DNA of 64,000 bases from NCBI GenBank assembly GCA_021324915.1, contig JAJPIC010000001.1, positions 92,270-156,269 of the forward strand. The letters run 5' to 3'. This DNA comes from Beijerinckiaceae bacterium (GTDB lineage Bacteria; Pseudomonadota; Alphaproteobacteria; Rhizobiales; Beijerinckiaceae). The position numbers were made by a program, and so were the translations under genes. Positions 43,947 through 53,414 of the stretch are shown piece after piece. The notes under the pieces were generated by a model. That model saw only the letters and a program-made list of their open reading frames with translations. It made no database searches and was not told the DNA's origin. The number at the start of each line of letters is the position of its first letter. The stretch's first letter is position 1.

Positions 43947-46814
43947 ATGAGCAAAGCGGTTGCCTGGCGCAGCAGGGGCGACGAGCCGGCGCGGCATCTG
44001 GGGCTCGAGCCCCGCTTCCATGAGGCTCCGACCTTCCATGCCGGTCAATTGAACCGGATGGAGTCGATGCTGAACGCGCTGCTCGCGGCGATCGGGCCGG
44101 GCGATGCGCCCTTGCCGCCGACACGGGCGCCGAACGTGAAGGCTCATCCATCGCTCGCCACGGCGATTGCCGAGATCTCTCAGCGGCAAAGGGCGTTGGA
44201 AGATCGAAAGCCCGCCGTCTCCAAGCCTGAGGTTCAGGAACCCGCCGCCCAGACTGCCTCGCTCGTGAGCTTGCAAGCCGACCTCGCCGCGCTCGGTGCG
44301 AAGCTCGACGAAATGCGTCACGAACAATCCGCCCGTTCGGCGCAGCCCGTCTGCAATCTCGACAAACTGCGTGCCGAGATCGCGGACATGTCGCAAGCGC
44401 TGCGCGATCTCGGTTCGCGCGGCTCGATCGCCACCCTCGAACAGGCGATCCGCGGTCTTACGCAAAAAATTGAAGTCTCGCGCACGGAAGGAATCAGAGA
44501 GGCCGTGCTGTCGCCGATCGAGGAGCTTCTCGGCGAGCTCAGGCGTTCCCTCGCCGAAATCGATCCGCGCACGACCATCAAAGGACTCGAGAGCGAGTTG
44601 CACCGGCTCGGCAGCAAGCTCGACGATCTCGCCAGAGCGGGTCTCGATCCGGCGGCATTCGAGACGATCCAGCAGCAGACGCGGGAAATCCGCGACCTTC
44701 TGACGGCGGCCGCGGCGCGCCCGCTTCCTGTGGAGCAGATCGAGCGGCAGGTCGCGCAGCTTGCCGAGAGCATCGACCGGCAGCGCGCCGCCGGGCGCGA
44801 GCCGAGCTATGCCTTGGACGAGGATCGCGCCACAGCTTTCGGCAAGATCGAGGACAGGCTCGATGCGATCAGTGCCAAGGTCGAGCAGGCGATCGCCGAA
44901 TCGCGCGATCAGACCCGCTATGAGGCGCTCGCGCGCCGTATCGATACTGTCCATGATGCGCTGACGAACCGCGAAAGCGCACCCGATACGCGCCCGCTTG
45001 AAGACCTCGTGCGCGGTCTCGCCGAGAAGCTCGAAAGAGCGCAGGAGCCGAAGACCGAGCCGCAAGCCATCGAAGCGCTCGAGCGGCAGATTGCCGAGCT
45101 TGCCCAAAGGCTCGATCGCTCCGGCTTTTCCACGCTGAGCGCGCTGGAAGAGACGATCGCGAGCCTCTTTGCGGAACTCGAAAGGACGCGGCAGACGGCG
45201 CTCGAGGCGGCGCAGAACGCGGTACGCCACGCGCTCAGCCAACCGGGCGGCGCCAATTCCGATGTCAGCCGGGAATTGCAAAGATTGCGCGCGGTCCAGG
45301 ACGAGACGGACCGGCGCACGCTCTCGACCTTAAACGCGGTCCATGAGACGCTGGAGAAGGTCGTCGATCGTCTGGCGGTCGTCGAAGGCGAATTGGCGCA
45401 GCGGCCGGGACAAAGGGGTGAAGCTCTCGCCTCGGGTCCGGTGCCGGTTTTTGCGCCGCCCCAACGCGAGGCACCGCGAGCGCCGCAGGTGCCGGCCGAC
45501 GACCGCACGCGTCGCGACAGGGCAATGCCGCCCGCCGCCGCACTCGAAGATTTTCTCATCGAACCCGGCAGCGGCTTTCCGGGCCGGCGCGAAGCCGGAC
45601 AGGCGCAGGACGAGCCGGCGCCTACGCGCGCCAATTTCATCGCCGCCGCGCGGCGTGCCGCGCAAGCCGCGCAGAAGGAAACGGCTGCGGCGGTCGCGCA
45701 AAACGGGGCGCGCAATCCGCTCCCGACCAAGCCCGATCATGCGAGTTTCATTCAGCAGACGCGCAATTTCATTGCGCAACATAAAAGGCCGGTCGTCCTT
45801 TCGCTCGCCGCACTTTTCGTCGCCATCGGCGCTTATGCGGTGATCAAGAGCCTCGGCCACGGACAGGCAAGTCTTTCGTATAATGCAGATACGCCGGCGG
45901 CCGTCGCGCCGGTTGCGTTGAGCGCACCTGCGCCGAGCATCTCGCAAGCGATGACCCCGGTCACAGTGCACCCGCAGCTCCCGCGGCCCGCACAAATGGC
46001 TTCGGCCGCGCCGCCACCTGCTGCACAAACCACGCAGCAACAGAGTGCCGCCCCGACGCCGGCCAATGTCGATCTCACCCCGACGGGCTCCATCGGCAAA
46101 TCGAAAAATGCGGCGAGCGCAGAGCACGCGGTGACGGAAGCCGAACTCGAAACGGCTGCGCAATCCGGCAATGCCAAAGCCCAATTTATGCTGGCGACCG
46201 ATTATACCGAGGGCCGGCACGTGACGCGCGACCTCGCCGCCGCGGCGCAATGGTATGCGAAAGCCGCGGCGCAGGGCTTGGCACCTGCGCAATACCGGCT
46301 CGCGTCATTCTATGAAAAAGGGTTAGGGGTGCCGCGCGACCTCGCGCAAGCAAGGGCCTGGTACAGGAAGGCGGCGGAACGGGGCAATATCCGCGCCATG
46401 CATAATCTTGCCGTTCTTGCCGCCGGTGGCGGCGACAGCGGCCGCCCGGATTATGCGACCGCCGCACAATGGTTCAAAAAAGCGGCGGATTACGGCGTGC
46501 GCGACAGCCAGTATAATCTCGCCGTCCTGCTCGCCCGCGGGCTCGGCGTGCCGCAGAACCTTGTTTCATCCTACGCGTGGTTCGCCATTGTCGCGGCGCA
46601 GGGGGATGATGACGCGGCGAAAAAGCGAGACGATGTCGGCGCGCGGCTCGATCCCAATCAGCTTGCCGCCGCAAAGGCGCAGGCCGGCGCCTTCCGTCCG
46701 CGCACGCCGGATGCGGAGGCCAACGAAGTTCAGCTGCCGGCTACGGGCTGGAACATCGCGCCGGCACCTGTCTCGAGCGGCAAGCCGCAGCGCGCGAAGA
46801 TGTCGATGTTGTGA
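43947..46814 (+). CDS. PodJ-like polarity protein: coiled coil, one membrane segment, Sel1 repeats
   Basis: This 955-residue protein has a long cytoplasmic coiled-coil region (about residues 70-490, with repeated ALEDR, IERQVAQL and LERQIAEL heptads). A Pro/Ala linker and one membrane segment (RPVVLSLAALFVAIGAYAVI, about 614-633) follow, then a low-complexity periplasmic stretch. Sel1-type repeats run from about 735 to 890 (AAAQWYAKAAAQGLAPAQYR, KGLGVPRDLAQARAWYRKAA, ARGLGVPQNLVSSYAW). The order matches Caulobacter PodJ and its Rhizobiales relatives, which mark a cell pole and recruit other factors. It lacks an obvious peptidoglycan-binding C-terminus. It is divergent from merR. Confidence 0.85.
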   Translation: MSKAVAWRSRGDEPARHLGLEPRFHEAPTFHAGQLNRMESMLNALLAAIGPGDAPLPPTRAPNVKAHPSLATAIAEISQRQRALEDRKPAVSKPEVQEPAAQTASLVSLQADLAALGAKLDEMRHEQSARSAQPVCNLDKLRAEIADMSQALRDLGSRGSIATLEQAIRGLTQKIEVSRTEGIREAVLSPIEELLGELRRSLAEIDPRTTIKGLESELHRLGSKLDDLARAGLDPAAFETIQQQTREIRDLLTAAAARPLPVEQIERQVAQLAESIDRQRAAGREPSYALDEDRATAFGKIEDRLDAISAKVEQAIAESRDQTRYEALARRIDTVHDALTNRESAPDTRPLEDLVRGLAEKLERAQEPKTEPQAIEALERQIAELAQRLDRSGFSTLSALEETIASLFAELERTRQTALEAAQNAVRHALSQPGGANSDVSRELQRLRAVQDETDRRTLSTLNAVHETLEKVVDRLAVVEGELAQRPGQRGEALASGPVPVFAPPQREAPRAPQVPADDRTRRDRAMPPAAALEDFLIEPGSGFPGRREAGQAQDEPAPTRANFIAAARRAAQAAQKETAAAVAQNGARNPLPTKPDHASFIQQTRNFIAQHKRPVVLSLAALFVAIGAYAVIKSLGHGQASLSYNADTPAAVAPVALSAPAPSISQAMTPVTVHPQLPRPAQMASAAPPPAAQTTQQQSAAPTPANVDLTPTGSIGKSKNAASAEHAVTEAELETAAQSGNAKAQFMLATDYTEGRHVTRDLAAAAQWYAKAAAQGLAPAQYRLASFYEKGLGVPRDLAQARAWYRKAAERGNIRAMHNLAVLAAGGGDSGRPDYATAAQWFKKAADYGVRDSQYNLAVLLARGLGVPQNLVSSYAWFAIVAAQGDDDAAKKRDDVGARLDPNQLAAAKAQAGAFRPRTPDAEANEVQLPATGWNIAPAPVSSGKPQRAKMSML

Positions 46815-46918
46815 AGGCGCGCCGCTCATGCCTGCTTTCAAAAAGTGAGCGGCAAAGGCGCGATGGGTGCACACCCGTTTACGTGGCTTCGCGCAAATTC
46901 GCAAAACGATATCGCGGA

Positions 46919-47296
46919 TTAGTGGCGTCCGATATGGCATGTGCCGGCGGGCGTCGATTCTCCCGGCATGAAAATACGCACCGTCCAGCCCGATACTCGA
47001 TCGGCCGTTCCTTCGCCGCACATTTGCCGCGCCGTCTGATTGGCGAGCTGGCGTTCGACGCTGCGGCTGACGACGGCGACGCTCGGCACGGCCGCCGTGA
47101 CATTGAGGGTGCGGCTGTCCTCGTCGATATGATAGCCCGAAATCAGCCCCGAGGCCTTATGCGCATCCCCGATATTGCCGAGCACCCTGAGGTCGTCGGC
47201 GCGCGCTGCCGTTGCTGAAGTGCACATCGCGAGAGCTGCGGCGATTGCCGTGCCTCTGCCCAGCCATTGTGAACGGTTCACTCGAGGTCTTTGCAT
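46919..47296 (-). CDS. Small exported protein of unknown function
   Basis: This 125-residue protein has a signal peptide (GTAIAAALAMCTSATAARA, cleavage near 33). The mature part of about 90 residues has two cysteines (in RQMCGEG and GTCHIG) that could form a disulphide. No domain is recognised. It is convergent with the PodJ-like gene and precedes no obvious partner. Confidence 0.65.
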   Translation of the reverse strand: MQRPRVNRSQWLGRGTAIAAALAMCTSATAARADDLRVLGNIGDAHKASGLISGYHIDEDSRTLNVTAAVPSVAVVSRSVERQLANQTARQMCGEGTADRVSGWTVRIFMPGESTPAGTCHIGRH

Positions 47297-47405
47297 GGAT
47301 TCGGCCCTGGTGAGGCAAGATTGGCGTCACGGAACGCGCCGTCTTTTTGCGCTGACTTCGCGCCGCTTTCAACAGGGAATCTTGAGCGTGAAGCCTGAGC
47401 GGGAT

Positions 47406-47447
47406 GCGTTCATGCTTTGGATCGATGCGATCCAAAGCTTTAATGCG
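47406..47447. repeat. Family A palindrome variant at the 3' end of the lipoprotein gene
   Basis: GCGTTCATGCTTTGGATCG opens and CGATCCAAAGCTTTAATGCG closes the palindrome. Its right arm encodes the last residues (SH) and the TAA stop of the lipoprotein gene on the minus strand. Confidence 0.65.
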
Positions 47448-47859
47448 ACCCGCCGCGTGATTCCACGCAGGAGCGCACGATCGGCGCGCACACCGTGTCT
47501 TTGGCGCCGGTGACCGGATCGTTGGTGTCGCCGCTATAGCGCACTTGGGTGACCTTGTCGTTTTCGAGGCGAAAGGTTGCGTGGCAATAGCCGCTGAAGG
47601 ATGCGCTGACCACGTTGATGACCGGCACCGTCAGATCGAGCGTGCGGGTCGAATTGACATAATACGTGTAGATCGTCGTCTTGCCGCTCGTGACCTTCTG
47701 GTCGGGCAGGCCGAGGCAAGTCTCGAGATCGAGCTCGGACATTCCGACGAGGCTTTTTCGCGCAGTTTGGGCGATTTGCGCGTCGATGGGGGCACAGCCG
47801 GCCATCGGAATGAGCAATATGATCAGGAGAAATCCGCGTGTCGCAAATACGCGCGCCAT
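47440..47859 (-). CDS. Small lipoprotein, BamE/SmpA-like in outline
   Basis: This protein of about 139 residues has a lipoprotein signal peptide ending in the lipobox MAGCAP. The mature part has GMSELDLETCLGLPDQKVTSG followed by TIYTYYV, which resembles the start-helix and beta-strand pattern of BamE-like small lipoproteins (G-M-x-x-x-x-L, then GxPdxxxxxg). I infer an outer-membrane lipoprotein; the BamE comparison is tentative. Alternative starts lie at 47868 and 47901. The C-terminal SH and stop come from a palindromic repeat arm. Confidence 0.72.
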   Translation of the reverse strand: MARVFATRGFLLIILLIPMAGCAPIDAQIAQTARKSLVGMSELDLETCLGLPDQKVTSGKTTIYTYYVNSTRTLDLTVPVINVVSASFSGYCHATFRLENDKVTQVRYSGDTNDPVTGAKDTVCAPIVRSCVESRGGSH

Positions 47860-47957
47860 CGTCGGCATCGCCCCCTCTGCCTCGACGCCTACAAACCTCA
47901 CGCGAGGGGGAAGGTTCCGAACATCACAGGGAAATTACCCGTGGGAGACCATCCGCC

Positions 47958-48671
47958 TCAATCGGGCAGGCATTGGTCCCATGCGACACGATAGACTCGC
48001 TCGCGGCCGAGAACATGCGCAAAAATCGGGTCGCGCGGCTCGAAGAGCCCTGCAAAGGCCCGGTCACGGAGGTTCAATCCGCCGGCAAAGGCGCCGAAGG
48101 CCGGCAGAACGCAGCGCGTGCCGTTGGTGACGAAACAACGCCGCCTCACTGAACCCGTTGCGCCGGCAACCCGCGCCGTCGGGTGGAGATGGCCGGCAAT
48201 TTCCGCTCCGCCGCCTTGTTCCGGCTTGTGGCGAAACAGAATTCCGCCGATTTCGAGCTCAGCGAGCCGCATGCCGCCGAGATCTGCCGGCAGGACCGGA
48301 TCATGATTGCCGGCGATCCAGATCCAGTCGCGTCCGCTCTGCAGGCGAGCAAGCAGGACCCGATCGGCGCTGCCGAGCCGTTCGCCGCCGCCGACGTCAT
48401 GGAAAGAATCGCCGAGCGCGACGACGGCACGCGGCGCGTAGCGGGCGATCAGTACCGAAAGAGCGGCAAGCGTCGTCGCCGTATCATAGGGCGGCAGGAA
48501 GACGCGGCGTAGCGCGTAGGACGAGCCCTTTTCGAGATGCAGGTCCGCGACCGCGACCAAGCGCTCTTGCGGCCAATAGAGCGCGCCGAGCGGATCGGCG
48601 ACGAAAGAGGCTTGGCCCAGCGCGAGAGCATGCGCGGCCGACTGCCAACATTCTCTGATCGGGCTGTTCAT
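47958..48671 (-). CDS. PdeM-type metallophosphoesterase (ligase-associated DNA-damage endonuclease family)
   Basis: This 237-residue calcineurin-like phosphoesterase has the metal-binding motifs VADLHLEKGSS, LGDSFHDVGG, IAGNHDPVLP and GHLHPTARV in order. It also has RRRCFVTNGTRCVLPAFGAF, which is characteristic of the PdeM family often found beside a DNA ligase and a DEXH helicase. Those partners are not in this window. The ATG at 48671 (MNSPIREC) is preferred to the longer frame. It is divergent from icd. Confidence 0.9.
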   Translation of the reverse strand: MNSPIRECWQSAAHALALGQASFVADPLGALYWPQERLVAVADLHLEKGSSYALRRVFLPPYDTATTLAALSVLIARYAPRAVVALGDSFHDVGGGERLGSADRVLLARLQSGRDWIWIAGNHDPVLPADLGGMRLAELEIGGILFRHKPEQGGGAEIAGHLHPTARVAGATGSVRRRCFVTNGTRCVLPAFGAFAGGLNLRDRAFAGLFEPRDPIFAHVLGRERVYRVAWDQCLPD

Positions 48672-48867
48672 GCGGCGAGTCTCAACGGCGATTCGCCAAC
48701 TATGCTGGCCTCGTCCTCTCCGATCAAGTCCGCGCGAGATCGCGGTACAAGATCTCAAGATCCTTTCGCGATCGGCCGCTCGCTACAGGGCTTTTTGGCC
48801 CGCTTTGCCGGCAGGGAGCGCGATGCTATAGGGGCGGGCCGAATTCGAGGCCGGAAAAGGTTTTGCG

Positions 48868-50091
48868 ATGGAAAAGATCAAGGTCGCCAATCCCGTTGTC
48901 GAACTCGACGGCGACGAGATGACCCGGATCATCTGGCATCTCATCCGCGAAAAGCTCATCTACCCCTATCTCGACATCGAGCTCGAATATTACGACCTTT
49001 CCATAGAGAATCGCGACGCGACCGGAGATCAGGTCACGGTCGATGCCGCCAATGCGGTGAAGAAATGGGGCGTCGGCGTCAAATGCGCGACGATCACGCC
49101 CGACGAGGCGCGCGTCGCCGAATTCAATCTGAAGGAAATGTGGCGCTCGCCGAACGGCACGATCCGCAACATCCTCGGGGGCGTGATCTTCCGCGAACCG
49201 ATCATCTGCAAGAACGTGCCGCGTCTCGTGCCCGGCTGGACCGCGCCGATCGTCGTCGGCCGCCATGCCTTCGGCGATCAGTATCGCGCCGTCGATTTCA
49301 AAGTGCCGGGCGGCGGGAAGCTCACAATCAAATTCGAAGGCGACGACGGCAAGGTGATCGAAAGGGAAGTGTTCAACTTCCCCGGCGGCGGCGTCGCGCT
49401 CGCAATGTATAATCTCGACGATTCGATCCGCGATTTTGCCCGCGCCTCGCTGAATTACGGCCTGCTGCGCAAATATCCCGTCTATCTTTCGACCAAGAAC
49501 ACGATCCTCAAGGCCTATGACGGCCGCTTCAAGGACATTTTCCAAGAGGTCTACGAGAAAGAATTCAAGGAGCAATATCTCTCCGCGCGCCTCACCTATG
49601 AGCACAGGCTCATCGACGACATGGTTGCTTCGGCGCTCAAATGGTCGGGCGGCTATGTCTGGGCATGTAAGAATTATGACGGTGATGTGCAGTCCGATTC
49701 GGTGGCACAAGGTTTCGGCTCGCTCGGCCTCATGACATCGGTGCTTCTGACGCCGGACGGCAAGACCGTCGAAGCCGAGGCGGCACATGGAACCGTCACA
49801 CGCCATTATCGCGAATATCAGAAGGGCAGGGAGACTTCGACCAATTCGATCGCCTCGATTTTCGCCTGGACGCGCGGGCTCGCCCATCGCGCCAAGCTCG
49901 ACGACAATCTGGAACTTGCCCGGTTCGCAGCCACGCTCGAACGGGTTTGTGTCGAGACGGTCGAGGCCGGCCATATGACAAAGGATCTAGCCCTCCTCGT
50001 CGGGGCCGATCAGAAATGGCTCTCGACCACCGGCTTCCTCGACAAGATCGCCGAAAACCTGCATCGTGCCATGGAGCCCGAGGCCCTCTAA
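48868..50091 (+). CDS. icd: NADP-dependent isocitrate dehydrogenase
   Basis: This enzyme oxidises isocitrate to 2-oxoglutarate in the TCA cycle. At 407 residues it is the eukaryote-like (subfamily II) dimeric form. Marks include [20 protein letters not shown] at the N-terminus, [19 protein letters not shown] (substrate Ser/Asn/Arg), [20 protein letters not shown] and [20 protein letters not shown]. It is monocistronic as far as I can see. Confidence 0.97.
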   Translation: MEKIKVANPVVELDGDEMTRIIWHLIREKLIYPYLDIELEYYDLSIENRDATGDQVTVDAANAVKKWGVGVKCATITPDEARVAEFNLKEMWRSPNGTIRNILGGVIFREPIICKNVPRLVPGWTAPIVVGRHAFGDQYRAVDFKVPGGGKLTIKFEGDDGKVIEREVFNFPGGGVALAMYNLDDSIRDFARASLNYGLLRKYPVYLSTKNTILKAYDGRFKDIFQEVYEKEFKEQYLSARLTYEHRLIDDMVASALKWSGGYVWACKNYDGDVQSDSVAQGFGSLGLMTSVLLTPDGKTVEAEAAHGTVTRHYREYQKGRETSTNSIASIFAWTRGLAHRAKLDDNLELARFAATLERVCVETVEAGHMTKDLALLVGADQKWLSTTGFLDKIAENLHRAMEPEAL

Positions 50092-50168
50092 GGGGCTGAT
50101 CCGGCAAAAGAAGACGCTCGCCCTTATTGTCTCGCCGCACGCATCTCGTTATAAGGCCAGCCATTTGA

Positions 50169-50609
50169 ATGGGTGCGGAGATTCGAAACGTGCCGACCGA
50201 TTCGATTGACCCGGACTACCGACCGTCCGAAGACGAGCCCTTCATGAACGAGCGGCAGCGCGAATATTTCCGCCGCAAACTGCTCGCTTGGAAAGACGAT
50301 ATCCTACGCGAGGCGCGCGAAACGCTCGTCGTTCTCCAAAACGATAACGAGAACCTGCCGGATCTGGCCGACCGCGCTTCTTCCGAGACGGACCGGGCGA
50401 TCGAACTGCGCGCCCGCGACCGCCAGCGCAAGCTGATTGCCAAGATCGATTCGGCGCTGGGCCGGCTCGATGACGGAACTTACGGCTATTGCGAGGAGAC
50501 GGGGGAGCCGATCTCGCTCAAACGCCTCGATGCACGGCCGATCGCAACTTTTTCCATCGAGGCGCAGGAGCGCCATGAACGGCGCGAGCGGGTCTATCGC
50601 GACGGCTGA
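50169..50609 (+). CDS. dksA: DksA-type RNA polymerase-binding regulator with a decayed zinc finger
   Basis: DksA binds the RNA polymerase secondary channel and with ppGpp mediates the stringent response. The 146-residue protein has the coiled coil (REYFRRKLLAWKDDILREAR) with the DxxDxA tip-like LPDLADRASSETDRAIELR. In the globular part TYGYCEETGEPISLKRLDAR keeps only one of the four zinc-site cysteines, a state known from Alphaproteobacteria. The ATG at 50169 gives DPDYRPSEDEPFMNERQ, the usual N-terminus. It lies 77 bases after icd. Confidence 0.95.
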   Translation: MGAEIRNVPTDSIDPDYRPSEDEPFMNERQREYFRRKLLAWKDDILREARETLVVLQNDNENLPDLADRASSETDRAIELRARDRQRKLIAKIDSALGRLDDGTYGYCEETGEPISLKRLDARPIATFSIEAQERHERRERVYRDG

Positions 50610-50752
50610 AGGCCGTGCTTGGCCGTGCCGGCGCTCCGAAATCCTGGGCCCGGCCTGACGCTGCCGAAATTGCGTCCTATATTCCTTCCGTCTAGGTTTC
50701 CCGTCCCGCGGCTCCGGCCGCGTCCTGTCTTTCAAGCCTTTTCGGAAAGAGC

Positions 50753-52075
50753 ATGCCCGGTCCCGCCGCACTTACGCCTTCCGCGTCCAATCCGGCTACA
50801 CCTTCCGGCCCGACCGTTGCGACGGCCCGGCTCGAGAACGGCCTCGACATCGTGGTGATCCCGGATCACCGCGCGCCGGTCGTGACCCATATGGTCTGGT
50901 ACCGCAACGGTTCCGCCGATGACCCGATCGGCAAGACCGGCATTGCGCATTTTCTCGAACATTTGATGTTCAAGGGGACGAGCAATCATCCTGTCGGGGA
51001 ATATTCCGAATTGATCGCCGATCTCGGCGGCCAGGAGAATGCGTTCACCTCGAACGATTATACGGCCTATTTTCAGCGCGTCGCCAAGGAACATCTGAAG
51101 GTCTGCATGGAATATGAAGCAGACCGCATGCGCAACCTCGTGCTCACGGACGATGTCGTCGCTCCCGAACGCGACGTCGTGCTCGAGGAGCGGCGCATGT
51201 ATACCGATTCCGATCCCGCCCATCTTCTGAGCGAGGCGGTACAGGCGGCGCTTTTCACCCGGCATCCTTATGGTGCGCCGGTGATCGGCTGGGGCGAGGA
51301 CGTGGCGCTGCTCGGACGCACCGACGCGCTTGCATATTACGAGCGCTTCTATACGCCGGAAAATGCGATCCTCGTCGTTGCGGGCGATGTCGAGCCGCAA
51401 GCGGTCATCGACCTTGCCAAATCGATCTATGGCGCAATTCCGGCGCGCGGTGAAGCGCCGAAACGCGCCCGTCCGCGGGAGCCCGATATTCGCGGGCATC
51501 GGCTGGTGACCCTCGCGGACGAGAAAGTCGAGCAACCGTCTTTTCAGTCGCTCTTCCGGGTTCCCTCTTACCGCACGGCCGCGCGAGGCGAGGCCGAAGC
51601 GCTCGAAGTGCTTGCCCATTATCTCGGCGGCGGCCAAGCGAGCCTGCTCTTCAAGACGCTTGTCATCGACAAAAAGATCGCGGTTTCGGCCGGCGCGCAT
51701 TATATCGGCACGGCGCTCGACGATACGCGTTTCTACATCTATGCCATGCCGGCTCCCGGCGTTTCGCTCGAGGCGCTCGATGCGGAAGTCGAAAAGATCA
51801 TCGCCGATGTGGCGAGGAACGGGATCGACGAAGCCGACCTCGCCCGCGCCAAGACCAGGCTCGTGGCGGATGCCATTTATGCGCAGGATAACCAATCGAC
51901 GCTCGCCCAATGGTATGGGGCTTCGCTCACGACCGGCCTCACGCTCGAAGACATTGCCGCTTGGCCCGAGCGCATCGAGGCGGTGACCGCCGCCGACGTG
52001 ACCAAAGCGCTGCACTTTCTCGACAGGCAACGCAGCGTGACGGGCTTCCTCCTGCCCGTTGAAGCCGCTGCATAG
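50753..52075 (+). CDS. M16 zinc metallopeptidase, catalytic partner
   Basis: This 440-residue M16B (mitochondrial-processing-peptidase-like) protein has the inverted zinc motif HFLEH in GIAHFLEHLMFKGT near residues 66-70, with the downstream Glu in the ERDVVLEERRM region. The order of the N-terminal ENGLDIVVIPDHRAPVVTHM strand and the C-terminal peptidase-like half fits the family. No signal peptide is evident. A second M16 gene lacking the zinc motif begins 7 bases after its stop, so they probably form a heterodimer like alpha/beta MPP. Confidence 0.94.
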   Translation: MPGPAALTPSASNPATPSGPTVATARLENGLDIVVIPDHRAPVVTHMVWYRNGSADDPIGKTGIAHFLEHLMFKGTSNHPVGEYSELIADLGGQENAFTSNDYTAYFQRVAKEHLKVCMEYEADRMRNLVLTDDVVAPERDVVLEERRMYTDSDPAHLLSEAVQAALFTRHPYGAPVIGWGEDVALLGRTDALAYYERFYTPENAILVVAGDVEPQAVIDLAKSIYGAIPARGEAPKRARPREPDIRGHRLVTLADEKVEQPSFQSLFRVPSYRTAARGEAEALEVLAHYLGGGQASLLFKTLVIDKKIAVSAGAHYIGTALDDTRFYIYAMPAPGVSLEALDAEVEKIIADVARNGIDEADLARAKTRLVADAIYAQDNQSTLAQWYGASLTTGLTLEDIAAWPERIEAVTAADVTKALHFLDRQRSVTGFLLPVEAAA

Positions 52076-52082
52076 GGATCGC

Positions 52083-53372
52083 ATGACCGCATATACGAAG
52101 ACAGAGACGCAAGATGCGCCTTCGCGCGCCGAGCGCGTGCAAATCGTCAAATCGCCGGGCGGGCTCACGGCCTGGCTCGTCGAGGATTATGCCGTTCCGC
52201 TCGTCGCATTGGAATTTGCGCTGCTCGGCGGCGCAGCGCAGGATCCGAAGGGCAAGCCCGGCCTCGCGACGCTGCTGGCCGGCATGCTCGATGAAGGGGC
52301 AGGGCCTTACGATTCCGACGGCTTCCACCGGGCGCTCGAAGAATATGCCGTCGAACTCTCGTTCTCGGCGGATCGCGACTTCATCTCGGGCCGGATGCAG
52401 ACGCTGGCGCGCAACAAGGAGCAGGCGTTCGAATTCCTGCGCCTGGCCGTCACGCAGGCGCGGATCGAAGAAGAAGATTTCGAACGTGTGAAGGGTCAGG
52501 TCACGGCGTCGCTGAGGCGCGAGTTGAACGATCCCGATCATGCCGCAAGTCGCGCGTTTCGCGCTTATGCCTATCCGGACCATCCCTATGGGACGCCGTT
52601 GCGCGGCAGTCTCGAGACGCTCCCTTCGATCGCACGCAGCGAAGTGCTCGATGCGCGCGCCGCGACTTTCGCGCGCGATAGTCTGCGAATCGCTGCGGTC
52701 GGCGCAATCGACGCGCAAACGCTCGGCAAATATCTCGACCAGGCCTTCGGCGCTTTGCCGGCGAAAGCTTCGCTCGTGCCGGTGCCCGATGTCGTGTTCT
52801 CGGGAGAAGGCTCGCGTCACGTCATCGATCTCGACGTGCCGCAATCGACGATCCGCTTCGGCCGGCAGGGCATCGCACGCCGGGACGAGGATTTCATGCC
52901 CGCGACCGTGGTCAATCACGTGCTGGGCGGCGGCGTCTTTTCGGCGCGGCTCTTCCGCGAGGTCCGCGAAAAACGCGGTCTTGCCTATTCGGTTTATTCG
53001 CGACTGGTCGACCAGGAGCACGGGTCCATGCTTTGGGGCGGCACCTCCACCAAGAACGAGCGCGCCGCCGAATCGATGCAGGTGATCGAAGCCGAGATCC
53101 GCAGCCTCGCCGACCAGGGGCCGAGCGAGGAGGAGCTCGAGAAAGCCAAGAAATATCTGATCGGCTCTTATGCCTTGCGCTTCGACACATCGACCAAGAT
53201 TGCCGGCCACTTGGCCCGGCTGCAGGCCGAAGGCTATGGCCTCGATTATCTCGACGAGCGCAATAAGCTGATCGCAGCCGTCACACTCGAGGACGCCAAG
53301 CGCGCCGCCAAGCGGCTCTTCGGCGACGGATCGCTGCTCGTCACTCTGGTCGGACGGCCGGTCGGGATGTAG
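52083..53372 (+). CDS. M16 peptidase, non-catalytic partner
   Basis: This 429-residue M16-family protein lacks the HxxEH zinc motif; the corresponding stretch is GLATLLAGMLDEGAGPYDS. It keeps the C-terminal Arg/Tyr phrase of the partner subunits, SARLFREVREKRGLAYSVYS, used to bind substrate. It starts 7 bases after the catalytic M16 gene (ATG at 52083). The pair resembles bacterial M16B heterodimers. Substrate unknown. Confidence 0.93.
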   Translation: MTAYTKTETQDAPSRAERVQIVKSPGGLTAWLVEDYAVPLVALEFALLGGAAQDPKGKPGLATLLAGMLDEGAGPYDSDGFHRALEEYAVELSFSADRDFISGRMQTLARNKEQAFEFLRLAVTQARIEEEDFERVKGQVTASLRRELNDPDHAASRAFRAYAYPDHPYGTPLRGSLETLPSIARSEVLDARAATFARDSLRIAAVGAIDAQTLGKYLDQAFGALPAKASLVPVPDVVFSGEGSRHVIDLDVPQSTIRFGRQGIARRDEDFMPATVVNHVLGGGVFSARLFREVREKRGLAYSVYSRLVDQEHGSMLWGGTSTKNERAAESMQVIEAEIRSLADQGPSEEELEKAKKYLIGSYALRFDTSTKIAGHLARLQAEGYGLDYLDERNKLIAAVTLEDAKRAAKRLFGDGSLLVTLVGRPVGM

Positions 53373-53414
53373 ACTCCTTCTCCCGCTTTCGGGAGAAGGC
53401 TATCCGCGAGACCC

